A stretch of 64,000 nucleotides of DNA from Vanilla planifolia. Lineage: Eukaryota; Streptophyta; Magnoliopsida; Asparagales; Orchidaceae. Below are positions 1-10,439 of the stretch, one piece after another. The first letter of the stretch is position 1; every line of letters begins with the position of its first letter. The stretch covers positions 14,173,527-14,237,526 of the forward strand of contig CM043870.1 in assembly GCA_023846275.1 (NCBI GenBank), in the 5' to 3' direction. The notes beneath the pieces were generated by a model that had not been told where the DNA came from, made no database searches, and was given only the letters and a program-made list of their open reading frames with translations. Position numbers and translations under genes: made by a program.

Positions 1-3000
1 TAGTAGAGAAGAGTAGAGTTACCTTAGGGTAGGCAAGAGTAGAGTAGAGTTACCTTAGCGAGGTAGTCTATAGCAGAGTAGAGTAGAGCTTGATTAGGCA
101 AGGCAATGCTAGGCAAGGTTAGATTATAGCAGAGTAAAGTATAGTGGAGTAGAGTATAGTACAGTAGAGTTGAGTTAGGTTAGGCTAGGCTAGGCGATGC
201 AAGTCTAGCCTAGGTTAGAGTAGAGCTCAGTTTTGCTAGGCTTGGCTAAGTTGGGCTAGAGAAGAGTAGAGTGGAGTTGTGTAGAGAAGAGTAGAGTAGA
301 ATAGAGCTAGCTTAGGCAAGGCTAGGCTAGGCTAGCTTAGGCTAGGCTAGGCTAGCTTATGCTAGGCTAGGCCAGGCTAAAGTAGAGTAGAGCTAGGTTA
401 GGCTATATTAGAGTACAACATAGTAAAGTAGGGTAGAGAAGAGTAGTATAGAGCAAAGAGCAGATCAGAGTAGAGCAAAGTAGAATAGAATAGAGTATAA
501 TAGAGCAAAGAAAAACAGAGCATAGATAAGTAGTGTAAAGAAAAGCAAAGCTGAGTAAAGCTAGGTTTTGCTAGGCTAGAATAGAGTATAGCTAGGTTAG
601 GCTAGGCTGGATTAGAGTAAACTAGAGTAGAGTAGAGTACAGTGTAGTAAAGTAAAGTAAAGTAGAGTAGAGAAGAGCTAGGTTAGGCAAGGCTAGGCTA
701 GGAGAGGCTTGAATAGGTTGGGCTAGGCTAGAGTAGAGTGGAGTAGAGTAGTATAGAGTAGATTAGAGAAGAGTAGAGCAGAGTAGAGCAGAGCATTTCA
801 AAGAAAAGTGGAGTAAAGAAGAGTAGAGCGTGGTTAGGCTATGCTAGGCTAGAGTAGGCTAGGCTTCACAAAACTTGCCTAGGGTAGAGTGGAGCAGAGT
901 ATAGTAGGGTAAGAAAGAGTATAGTAGAGTAAAGTAGAGCTAAGTTAGACTAGGGAAGGTTAGGCTAGGCTAAATTAGGCTAGAGTAGAGTAAAGTTAGG
1001 TAGAGAAGAGTAGAATAGACTATAGAGTAGAGCAAAGTAGAGAAGAGTAGAACAGAGCAAAGTAGAGAAGAATAAAGTAGAATGGAGTAGAATATAGTAG
1101 AGTAGAGAAGAGTAGAGAAGAGTAAAGTGGAGTAGAGTAGAGCAGAGTAGTGTAAAGTAGAGTATAGAAGAGTAGTGTAGAGCTAGGTTATGCAAAGCGA
1201 GGCTAAGCTTTGTTAGAGTAGAGTAGAGTAGAATAGAGTGGAGTAGAGCTACATAAGGCTAGGCTAGGTTAGGCAAAGCAAGGCAAAGCTGGGCTGGGGA
1301 AGGCTAAGCAAGGCTAGGCTAGGCTAGGCTAAGCTAGGCTATGTTAGGCAAGAGTATAGTAGAGTTGATTAGAGTAGAGAATAGTAAAGCAGAGCAGAGC
1401 AGAGAAGAGTATACCATAGTAGAGCAGAGTAGAGTAGAACAGAGTAGAGCAGGGAAGAGCAGAGTAAAGCATAGTGCTCAGATCAGAGCAGAGAGTAGAG
1501 CTATGTTAGGCAAAGAAAGGCTTAATTAGAGTAGTGTAGAGTAGAGTAGAATAGGGTAGGGTAGAGTAGAGTAGAGAAGGGTAGAGAAAAATAGAGTATA
1601 ATAGAGCAAGATTAGGCTAGCTTAGGTTAGGTTAATGTAGGCTAAGGTAGGCCATGCAAGGAAAGAGTAGAGTAGAGCTAAGTTAGGCTAGGCTAAGCTA
1701 GAGTACAATAAAGCAGCATAGAGTAGAGTAGAGCAAAACAGAGCAGAGTAGAGTAGAGCATGGTAGAGCAGAGTGGAGAGCATGGTTAGGCTAGGCTATG
1801 ATAGGAGAGAGTAGAGTAGAGTATAGTATAGTACAGCACAATAAAGTAGAGCAATGTTAGACTAAGCTAAGCTTGGCTGAGTTAGAGTAGAATATATTAG
1901 ATTAGAGAAGAGTACAGTAGAGTAAAGTACAGTAGAGCTAGGATAGGCCAAGAAAGGCTAAGATTAACTAGAGTATAGTAGAGCATAGTAGAGAAAGGTT
2001 AAGCTAGGCAAGGCTATGTTAGGCTTTTCAAAGATAGAGTAGAGTGTAGTAGAGTAGAGCAAAGTAGAGCAGAGTAGAGCAGCATAGAGTAGAGTACAAT
2101 AGAGTAGAGCAAAGTAGAGCAGAGTATAGTTGAACTGAGTAAAGTAGAGTAGACATAGTAGAGTAGAACAGAGTGTAGTAGGGTAGAGTTGGGTAGAGTA
2201 GAGTAGAGTAAGGTTAGGCTAGGCTAAGCTAAGCAAGGTTAAAGTAGAGCACAGTAGACTAAAGTAGAATATAGTCAAGTAGAGTGGAGCTAGGTTAGGC
2301 TAGGCAAGGCTAGAGTAGAATAGAGTAGTGTTGAGTAGAGTATAGTAGAGGAGAGTAGAGTAGATCTAGTTTAGGCTAGGCGAGCAAGAGTTGAATAGAG
2401 TAGAGTAGAGTTAAGTTGAGTGGAGCTAGGTTAGGCTAGGCTAGGGCACAATATAGTAGATTAGAGTAGAGTAAAGCTGAGTGTAGTAGAGCTCAGTAAG
2501 GCATAACTAGGTTAGGCTTGGCTAAGCTATAGTAGAGTAGAGTAGAGCTAAGTCAGGCTAGGCTAGGCAAGGCTAGTTTAGAGTATTGTAAAGAAGAGTA
2601 GAGTAGAGTAAAGTAAAGAAGAGTAGAGTAGAGTATAGTAGAGCAGAGCAGAGCCAAGTAGAGTAGAGCTGAGCAAGATTAGGATAGACAAGGCTAAGCA
2701 AGGCGGAACTACAATAAAGTAAAGCTAAGTTAGGTTAGGCTAGGTTAGACTTTAATAGAGTAGAGTGGAGTAGAGTAGAATATAGTAGAGTAGAGTATTG
2801 TAGAGTAGGGTGGAGCTAGTCTAGGCTAATCTCTTCTAAATTAGGCTAAGATAGGCTATGCTAGAGTAGAGTAGAGTATAGCTAAGTAGAGTGGAGTAGT
2901 GTAAAGTAGAGCAAGATTAGGCTTGGCTAGGCTAAGCTATGTTAGAGCATAATAGAGTAGAGTAAGGTAGAGCAAGCAGAGCAGAGTAAAGAATAACAGA

Positions 3001-3636
3001 GAAAAGTAGAGAAAAGTATAGTAGAGCTAAGTTTGGTTAAGCTAGGCCAAGCTAGGCTAAGCTAGAGTTTAGTAGATCAGAGTAGAGCCTAGTTCGGCTT
3101 TACTAAACTAGGCGAGGCTAGAGTAGAGTGGAGTAGAGAGTAGAGTAGAGCTAGGTTTGTTTGGGTTATGGTAGGCTAAGATAATCTAGGCTAGAGTAGA
3201 GTAGAGTGGAGTAGAGTAGAGTAAAGTTTAGTTAGGGTAGACTAAGCTAGGTTAGGCTGGAGCAGAGTGTAGTAGACCAGAGTAGAGTCAGAGTATAGCA
3301 GGACAAAGCAGAGTAGAGTCGAGTAAGGCATAGGAGGGTAGAGAAGAGAAGAGCAGAGTGGAGAATGACAAAGTAGAGCAGAGTAGAGCAGAGTAGAGCA
3401 AAGCCTAAGTCAGCTTAGACTAAGCAAAAGTAGAGTAGAATAGAGTTGGTTAAAGTAGAGTATAGTAAGGTGGGGCTATGTTGGGCAAGGTTAGGATTGG
3501 CTAGGCACGGCTAGGCTAGGCTAGAGTAGAGTAGAGAAGAATAAAGTTTGTTAAAGTAGAGTATAATAAGGCTTGGCAATGTTAGGTTAGGTTAGGCTAA
3601 GATAAACTAGGTCTAATGGAGTAGAGTAGTATAGAG

Positions 3637-4999
3637 GAGCATAAAGTAATGTTAGGCTTAGTAAGGCTAGAGTAGAATAAAATAGAGTAGAGTACAATTG
3701 AGTAGAGAAGTGTAGAGAAGAGTAAGGCTAGGCTAAGCTTGGCAAGGTTAGGTTAAGATACGTTTGGTTGGGATAAGCTAAGCTAAGTTAGGCTAGGCTA
3801 AGCTCAACTAGGCTAGGCCAAGTTAGGCTAGGTTAAGCTAGGCTGGGCTATACAAGAGTAGAGTAGAGTAAAGTAGAGTAAAGTATAATAGAATAGAATA
3901 GAGTAGAGTAGAGTATAATAAGGCTAGGCAAGGCTATAATAGGCTAGGCTGGGCTAAGTTAGACTAGATTAGGGTAGAGTAGAGTAGCATAAAACTAAGT
4001 TAGGCTTAGTTAGGGTAGAGTAGAATAAAATAGATTAGAGTAGAGTAGAGTAAGGCGAGTCTAGGCTAGGCGAGGTTAGGTTAGCCTAGGAGAGGCTAGG
4101 GTTGGGTAGGGTAAGCTAGGTTAGAGTAAGACAGGGTAGGGTAGAGTAGAGTAGAGTAGAGTAAAGTATAATAGATTAAAGTAAGAGTACAGTATAGTAA
4201 AGAAGAGTTTAGTAGACAGAGAAGAGAAGAGCAGAGAAGAGAAAACAAAGTAGTATAGAATAGAATCAAACAGAGTAGAGCATAGAAGAGCAGAGCAGAG
4301 TGGAGTAGAAAAGAGTAGAGTAGAGCAGATAAGAGCAGAGTAGAGTAGAGAAAACAAAGTAGTATAGAATAGAATCAAACAGAGTAGAGCATAGAAGAGC
4401 AGAGCAGAGTGGAGTAGAAAAGAGTAGAGTAGAGCAGAGTATAGTAGAATAGAGTAAAGTTGAGTAGAGCCTAGGTGAGGTTAGGCTACACCAGGTTAGG
4501 TTAGGCAAGGCTAGGGTAGGCTAGGCTAGAGTAGAATAAAGTAGAGTAGGGTAGAGCAGAGTATAGTAAGGCTAAGCTAGGCTAGGCTGGGTTAGGTTAG
4601 GCTAGGCTAGGCTAAACTAGAGTAAGGTATAGTACAATAGTATAAAGATAGGTTAAGGTTAGCTAGGCTATAGTAGAATAAAATATAATAGAGTAGAGTA
4701 GGGTAGAGTTAGGCTAAGCTAAGGTAGGATAGGTTAGGTAAGGCTAGGATATGTTAGGCTATGCTAGGCTAGGCTAGGTTAGAGCAGGGTGAGGTAGAGA
4801 AGTGTAGAGTAGCATAGAGTAGAGTAGAGTAGGCTTGAGTAAAGTAGAGTAGATTGGAGTATAGTATAGTATAGTATAGTATAGTAAAGTAGAGTAAAGC
4901 AAAGTAGAGTAGAGTAGAGTAGTTTTGAGTAGAGTACAGTAAAGTAAAGTAGGATAGAGTTATCCTAGGATTAGCTAGGTTAGAGTAAAATAAAATAGA
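3637..4999 (+). repeat. Composite higher-order marker cluster, first copy
   Basis: A compound word recurs here. It starts with a GTAGCATAAAG-like piece, continues with a TTAGGCTTAGCTAAG-like piece and ends GCTAGAGTAGAATAAAATAG. Copies are seen near 3637-3690, 3984-4036, 4641-4690 and 4949-4999, with further partial hits of the last piece near 4531 and 5265. The AATAAAATAG part is rare in the rest of the window, so the copies stand out. The spacing is uneven (about 310-350 bp, with larger gaps). This indicates a higher-order repeat unit of a few hundred bp built from pentamers. Confidence 0.6.
4241..4438 (+). repeat. Perfect 109-bp tandem duplication
   Basis: The stretch starting GAAAACAAAGTAGTATAGAA at 4241 recurs at 4350, giving a 109-bp period. 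The first 89 bases of each copy (4241-4329 and 4350-4438) look identical by eye, including the non-pentamer words GAAAACAAAG and AATCAAAC. In an array where neighbouring units differ every few bases, this marks a very recent event. The period is not a multiple of 5, so this is not slippage by whole pentamers. Confidence 0.9.
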
Positions 5000-7490
5000 G
5001 TAGAGTAAGGCTTGGCAAGGCTAGACTATAGTAGAGTAAAGCTAGGAAGGCTACGGTAGGCTAGGCTAGATTAGAGTAGACTTGAGTACATTAAAGTAGA
5101 GTAGTGTAGAGAAGAGTAAAAAAGAGCTGAGTAGAGTAAAGCCGAGTAGAACATAGTAGAGCAGAGCATAGTAGAGCTGTAAAAAGAAGAGAAGAGCATA
5201 ATAGAGTAGAGAAGAGCTAGGGTAGGCTAAGTTAGGCTACATTAGGCTAAGCAAGGCTAGAGTAGAGTAAAATAGAATAAAGTAGAGTAGAGAACAGTAG
5301 AGCAGTGAACAATAGAGCAGAGTTGAGCAGAGCAAAGAAAAGTAGAGTAGAGTAGAGCTAGATTAGGCTCAGCTTGGCTAGGCTAGGTTTTGCTAGGCTA
5401 GGCTAAAGTAGACAAATGTATAATAAAATAGAGTATAGTAAAGTAGAGTGCATAGTAGAGAGAATATAGTAGAGTTAAGTTAGGCTAAGCTTGGCTAAGT
5501 TAGGTTAGAATAGAGTAGTGTATAGTGGAGTAGAGTAAAGTAAAGTAGAGTAGAGTTGAGTAGGATAGAGCAGAGTAGAGGAGAGTAGAGTAGAGTAGAG
5601 CTAAGCTAGGCTAAGAAAGGATAGGCTAAGCTACGATAGAATAAAGTAGAGTATTGCTAGGATAGGCTAGGCTAGGCTAGGTTAGAGTAGAGTAGAGTAG
5701 AGTAGAATAGAATAGAGTAGAGTAGAGTAGAGTAGAGCAAAGTATGGCATAATAGAGGAGATCAAAGCTAGGTTAGGCTAGGTTAGGCTAGGCAAGACTA
5801 GAGTAGAGTAGAGCTTGGTATGCTAGGCTTAGCTAAGCTATGTTAGAGTAGAGTAGAGAAAAGATGAGCAAAGCAGAGCAGAGTAGAATAGAGTAGAGAA
5901 GAGCAAAGTAGAGTAGAGCAGAGTATAGCACAATAGAGTAGAGCAGAGTAGAGCATAGTAGAGCAATGTAGAGTAAGGTTAGGCTAAGTTATGCTAGGCT
6001 AGGCTAAGCTAAGCTAGGTTAGAGTAAAGTAGAGTATAGTAGAGTAGAATTTAGTAAAGTAGAGTTTAGTAGAGTAGAATAGAGCTTGGTTAATCTAGGC
6101 TGGGTTAGGCTAGGCTTGGTTAACCTAGGCTAGATTAGAGTAGAGTACAGTCAAGTAGAGTAGAGTAGAGCTAGGTTAGGTCCGACTAGGCTCGACTAAA
6201 GTAGTGCAGAGTAGAATAGAGGAGAGAAGAGCAGAGTAAGGAAAAAGTAGTGTAGAGAAGAACAAAGCTAAGTTAGTCTAGGCTATAGTAGTGTAGAGTA
6301 AAGTAGAGCAAAGCAATAGAGAGCAAGGTTAGGCTAGGCTAAGCTAAGTTAGAGTAGAATAGAGTTGAGTAGAGTAGAGTAGAGTATAGTGTAATAGAGT
6401 AGAGTAGAGTAGAGTAGAGTAGAGCTAAGTTAGGCTAGGCTTGGCTAGGGTAAGCTTAGCTAAGCTTGGATAGGCTAGGCTAAACTATGCAAGAATAGAG
6501 TAGATTGGAGTATAGTAGAGTAGAGCAAGGTTAGGATAGGCTAGGCTAGGCTCGAGTAAAGTAAAGTAAAGTAAAGTAGAGTAGGGTAAAGTAGAGTAGA
6601 GCTAAGTTAGTGTAGGATAGGCTAGGCTAAACTATGCTAGAGTAGAGTAAAATAAAATGGAGTAGAGGAGAGCAGAGTAGAGTAGAGTAGAGTATAGTAG
6701 AATATAGTAGAGCAAAGTAGAGTAGAGCTAGGTTAGGCTAAGCTAAGCTAGGTTGGGATATGCTAGAGCAGTGTAGAGTAGAGTAGAGTAGAGTAGAGCT
6801 AGGTTAGGCTAGGCAAAGTTAGAGTAGAGTAGAATATAATATAGTAGATTATAATGGAGTAGAGTAGATTAAAGTAGGGTAGAGTTAAGTTAGGCTAGGG
6901 CTAGAGTAGAGTAGAGTAAATTATAATAGTGTAGAGTAAAGTAGAGTAGGGTAGAGAAGACCAAAGAAGAGCAGAGTTGAGTAGAGCAGAGTAAAGAGAG
7001 CAGAGCAAAGCAAAGTAGAGTAGAGCAAAGTAAAGCAAAGCAAAGTAGAGTAGAGTATAGAAGAGTAAATTAGAGCAAAATAGAGTAGAGTAAATTAGAG
7101 TATAACAGAGCTAGGTTAAGATAGTTTATGTTAGAGTAGGCTGAAGTAGAGCATTATAAAGTACAATAGAGCAAGGTTAGGTTAGTCTAGATTAAGCTAA
7201 TCTATAATTGGCTATGCTAAGTTAGGCTAGAGTAGAATATAGTTGAGTAGAGTAGAGTAGAGTAAAGTAGCATAGAGTAGAGTAGACCAAAGTAGAGTAG
7301 GCTAAAGGAAAGAAGAGTAGTGTAGAGCAGAGTAGAGTATAGTAGAACAAGGTTGGGCTATGCTAGTTAAGGCTATGTTAGAGTTTAGTAGAATAGAATA
7401 GAGTAGAGTGGTGTAGAGTAGAGTAAAGTAGATCTTGGTTATGCTTGGCTAGGCAACATTAGAGAAGAGTAGAGTAGATTAGATTAGAGT

Positions 7491-7495
7491 AGAGT
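7491..7495 (+). repeat. Target-site duplication, left of solo LTR 1
   Basis: AGAGT immediately precedes TGTTACACCC and is repeated directly after the element at 10435-10439. Five bp is the usual length for plant LTR retrotransposons. AGAGT is also the commonest pentamer in the array, so chance agreement is possible. Its value is that the boundaries of the foreign sequence fall exactly at these copies. Confidence 0.75.
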
Positions 7496-8363
7496 TGTTA
7501 CACCCTATTTTTTCCTAGGCTGATTTTTGGCATACATTTTTTTTTTTTTTTTACATATAGACAGCTCAGATCGTCCCATACCAACCTGAGTAGCCTACGA
7601 AAAACATAGGATATAACACATCATTACACATCTACTTTCCTTAACAATGTGGATCCCATCTCCCGGGTACACCGTCAAATCAGGATTCATGACTCCTAAA
7701 TTAACTGATGAACTCGCGCAATGTTACTCCTACTAGACCCCAATACTCCTAACCCATACTGGTAGGAGAACCGATCTAATAGAAGTCTGAACCCCCACGG
7801 TTAAGTTCCATAGTCATGTAATGACCTCACCATCAAAAATAAAATACATAACATCCTCAGATAAAATATGGCACTCCACACACTATACTACCAAGGCAAT
7901 AAAGTAAAATAGTGAATGGAAACTACATCACAAGAATAAGATCCAAGTCCAACAAATACAATATCATCCAACTAGATACATAAGTTAGAATCACCCTCAC
8001 ATATTACATGACATAAGGATAACAGTCTCCCTGAATACATCCAATAGTATCAATCACACTAACCAAAATGTCTCAGAAAATCATAGATCAGATATCCTCC
8101 ATTAGCCTGCTGACCACGATCCCACCTAATCTGGGTGGCGTCAAGGCTGTCGAGCAACTGGAAAAATATAGATAATAAAGGAGTGAGCTACGCCCAGTAG
8201 GAAAGACAGCTAGTAAAAACTCACATGCAAGAGAAGGATAATAACAAGAGTATAGGAATACAGCATAACAATGTAGGGTGGAAAGGCACTCTCAGTCCCA
8301 GACTCCGACCAACCACAGTCACCCCAGTCACACCAGAGTAGCTCTCCTCTGGGCTTCCAGGTA

Positions 8364-8634
8364 GCATGCCAGTGGGATCGCCCATCTCGAAACATGCACG
8401 GTGCTTAGGCAAAGCATGCCAGTGGGATTGCCCATCTCGAAACACGCATCATAACGCCTAGCACCCGACACCTCAGCGTCTATATAGCATGCTAGTGGGA
8501 TTCGCCCACTCGAAACACGCATGGCGCCTAGGCAAAGCATGCCAGTGGGATTCGCCCACTCGAAACACGCATCACAACCTAGCCTGGGGTTCCAGGTAGC
8601 ATGTCAGTGGGATTCGCCCACTCGAAACACGCAT
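8364..8634 (+). repeat. Five copies of a 36-bp hairpin repeat inside solo LTR 1
   Basis: Copies start at 8364, 8414, 8487, 8537 and 8599, with spacings of 50, 73, 50 and 62 bp. Each begins with the palindrome GCATGC (GCATGT in the last) and ends CGAAACACGCAT or a near variant. In copies 3-5 the core AGTGGG-ATTCG-CCCACT forms a perfect 6-bp stem with a 5-base loop. Copies 1-2 lack one loop base and keep a shorter TGGG/CCCA stem. The 50-bp pairs share the linker GGCGCCTAGGCAAA or a relative, so the array looks like a duplicated doublet plus one. Tandem subrepeats in plant LTRs often lie in U3 and can act as enhancers; that role is inferred. Confidence 0.88.
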
Positions 8635-9333
8635 GGCGCCTACCAGTCATATGTACACTGTGGAAGCTAAGTCTGAACCGCACAGTTACCTACCACAACT
8701 ACCCTAAAACATCATATAGGGTCTATAGTAGTCCGGTCCAATATGCCAATCCGTGAAATATGCCAACACTGAGTAAACTGACTAAAACCATGCCATTGCC
8801 ATCCAAGCAACACAAACTGTACCAAAATTCTGACTATTCTGGTAGCACTTACCCAAATGTCACACTTCCTTCCAACTAATCTAGCTACACTGAATTTATG
8901 GATAATTTCCAACAGTAAATTTCAACTTGGCTATGTGATTTCCTAAAATCACCTTTTTCTCACTTCAGGAACTTTTTAAATTCCAAAATCAATTTCCGCC
9001 CTTTATCCATTTTCCGAAATTCGTAATAAATTTCCGAATAAAATTTAAATTCCACATATATCCTTTTTCCAAAAATTCGGATTAATTTCCGAAATTAAAT
9101 TTTAAATTCCATATATTTCCTGAAAATTCGGATTAATTTCCGAATTAAATCTTTTCCTCCGCCCGTTCGTTCGCCCGAATCCCGCTGAATCGAGGACCCA
9201 CCGGCCGAATATTTAATCCAATTTCCAGCCGACGTTTAGCATTTAATTATTAATAAATATTGAATAATTACAATTACTTAATTAACTAAACCGAAATTAA
9301 TCTAATCCATCTCCTTCCTCCGCCCGGCCCGCG

Positions 9334-9342
9334 AAACCCTAG
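9334..9342 (+). promoter_or_regulatory. Telo-box-like motif in solo LTR 1
   Basis: AAACCCTAG matches the plant telo-box core (AAACCCTA), which is known in promoters of growth-related genes and is bound by TRB-type Myb proteins. It stands alone in a CG-rich stretch. A 9-base match can occur by chance, so function is not claimed. Confidence 0.3.
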
Positions 9343-9942
9343 CCGACGATTCCTCCGGAAAATTTCGTTTTCCCCGTCGATTTCCGGCGACCGAGATCAA
9401 AGAGAAGTAAAATCCGATGTTCGTACTATCCTAATTTGTCAATAATGTCACTAATTTCTAAGATTCAAATCAAAATTTCCGCCGAAGTTTCATCCAATCC
9501 TCATTTTAACAATTCTATGAAATTAAACAAATTTCAGCATTTGATACTATCTTAACATGATTAAGCACATAATCGAATCAACAATTGCTCGGTAAAATTT
9601 CCAAATTCGGTGGGTGTAATTTTTCCAAAAACCTTAAAATGCTAAAATCAATAATTTGCATTAATAAATTTCAAAAAAACCACAATTCGCATGCTTCGAT
9701 AGCTAATTGCAAAATAATCCATATTTTTAATTTGCCAATTTAACTAATTTAAACTGAAATTTCCTACCTTTCTTCTCCGGCGACGGTGAAGCTCGCACGC
9801 GACCAACCGCTGCTCCTCGCCGAACGAAACCGGTACCAATCGATTCTCCTCGGTCCCGCGAACCTCCAGGTACAAAAAGCCCCTTGAAAGGCTGCCGGAA
9901 AATATCGCCGTTCGCCGCGAAAGCTTCGTCTCCGGCCGTTCG

Positions 9943-9958
9943 AAACCCTAACCCTAAC
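9943..9958 (+). promoter_or_regulatory. Double telomere-like motif in solo LTR 1
   Basis: AAACCCTAACCCTAAC holds two adjacent CCCTAA hexamers, i.e. a tandem telo-box, in the GC-rich part of the LTR. It could be a telo-box regulatory element or a trace of telomeric DNA. It is too short to be an interstitial telomere array. Confidence 0.4.
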
Positions 9959-10434
9959 AGTCGAACAGTTCGGGTTAAATACCCCGCTTTAAACCGGTAT
10001 TAACCCGTTAAGAACCCATTAAGTGCCGGTTGACCTTCTAATAACGCCGCTTAACCCCGATCAACCGGTTAATCTCCACCGCTGATCTCGTCCATCCGAT
10101 CCGCTTATCCGCGGCTTATCCAAACGCACGCGCAAACGCACTCGGCGAACCGCCCCCCGCCTTAGCTGAACCGCTCCGGTCCGGTTCATGCGCGGTAAAA
10201 ACCAATTTCCGGTTTAATGGACCGATTTAAATAGATTTTCGAATTTCCAAAAATCCAATTAAACAGGGAAAATTACTTAAAAATTCTTCGGTGCTCCGAA
10301 AAATCCCCAGAAAATTTTAGAAATTCCAATAGCCTCCAATTGAGCTCCTGGCTCAACCTACTGTCGATCTGAAATCATCCCAGCCAATTGGAATTATTGA
10401 AGATTAAACCTATAATATTTTACCGGGTATAACA

Positions 10435-10439
10435 AGAGT
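10435..10439 (+). repeat. Target-site duplication, right of solo LTR 1
   Basis: AGAGT directly follows the terminal AACA and matches 7491-7495. The pentamer array resumes here without a break. Confidence 0.75.

Larger units (their letters stand above)
1..7495. repeat. Pentanucleotide satellite array, segment 1
   Basis: The whole stretch is made of degenerate 5-bp units. Runs of AGAGT (variants AAAGT, AGAAT, ATAGT, AGAGC, AGCAG) alternate with runs of TAGGC (variants TAAGC, TATGC, TTGGC, TAGGT, AAGGC). The TAG trinucleotide recurs every 5 bp, with a one-base slip at the AGAGC-TAGG junctions. No start-to-stop frame with non-repeat composition was found on either strand. The segment contains the 109-bp duplication at 4241-4438 and the composite marker cluster at 3637-4999. 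From about 0.85 kb onward it also forms the first part of the large duplicated unit. Such arrays are typically untranscribed or weakly transcribed heterochromatin; that role is inferred, not seen. Confidence 0.95.
7496..10434. mobile_element. Solo LTR, probable Ty3/gypsy (Tekay-like chromovirus?)
   Basis: This 2939-bp block of non-pentamer sequence starts TGTTACACCC and ends GGGTATAACA, so the termini are imperfect inverted repeats (9 of 10 match) with the TG...CA ends of an LTR. AGAGT flanks it on both sides. There is only one such terminus pair and no internal second copy. No primer-binding site, polypurine tract, gag or pol reading frame is visible. These facts fit a solo LTR left by recombination between the two LTRs of a full element. 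Long LTRs (2-4 kb) of TGTTACACCC type are known from Tekay/del chromoviruses; that family name is from memory of the type, not a search. The direction of transcription is unresolved, because the termini are nearly symmetric. A 16-T run lies at 7537-7552; on the - strand it would be an A tract near the LTR end. The interior is AT-rich around 8930-9300 and GC-rich, with many CG, at 9770-10200. Short frames at 8210-8912 on the - strand come from the internal repeats and are not taken as genes. Confidence 0.85.

Noticed and set aside
980..1195. Open frame on the - strand giving a leucine, tyrosine and serine-rich peptide, with many like it across the window
   Set aside because: It is the CTCTA pentamer translated; the same string appears wherever an AGAGT run is long. 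There is no codon structure, domain or conserved start.
1341..1529. 62-codon + strand frame
   Set aside because: It lies wholly in AGCAG/AGAGC variants of the array and gives a Glu/Arg/Ser-rich repeat with no recognisable protein.
3577..3600. TTAGG runs (GTTAGGTTAGGTTAGG) suggesting insect-type or other telomere DNA
   Set aside because: These are TAGGT/TAGGC pentamers in one phase, mixed with TAGGC, and never extend as a pure telomere array. The LTRs show the host is a plant.
8210..8912. Several - strand frames in solo LTR 1
   Set aside because: Three of the four overlap the 36-bp hairpin repeats (hence repeated Gly-Met-Leu words) and all lie within an LTR. No domain is recognised.
7496..10434. 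Complete short retrotransposon (TRIM or LARD) instead of a solo LTR
   Set aside because: Only one pair of termini is present. No internal direct repeat of the first or last 100 bases was found, and no primer-binding site follows an inner LTR end.
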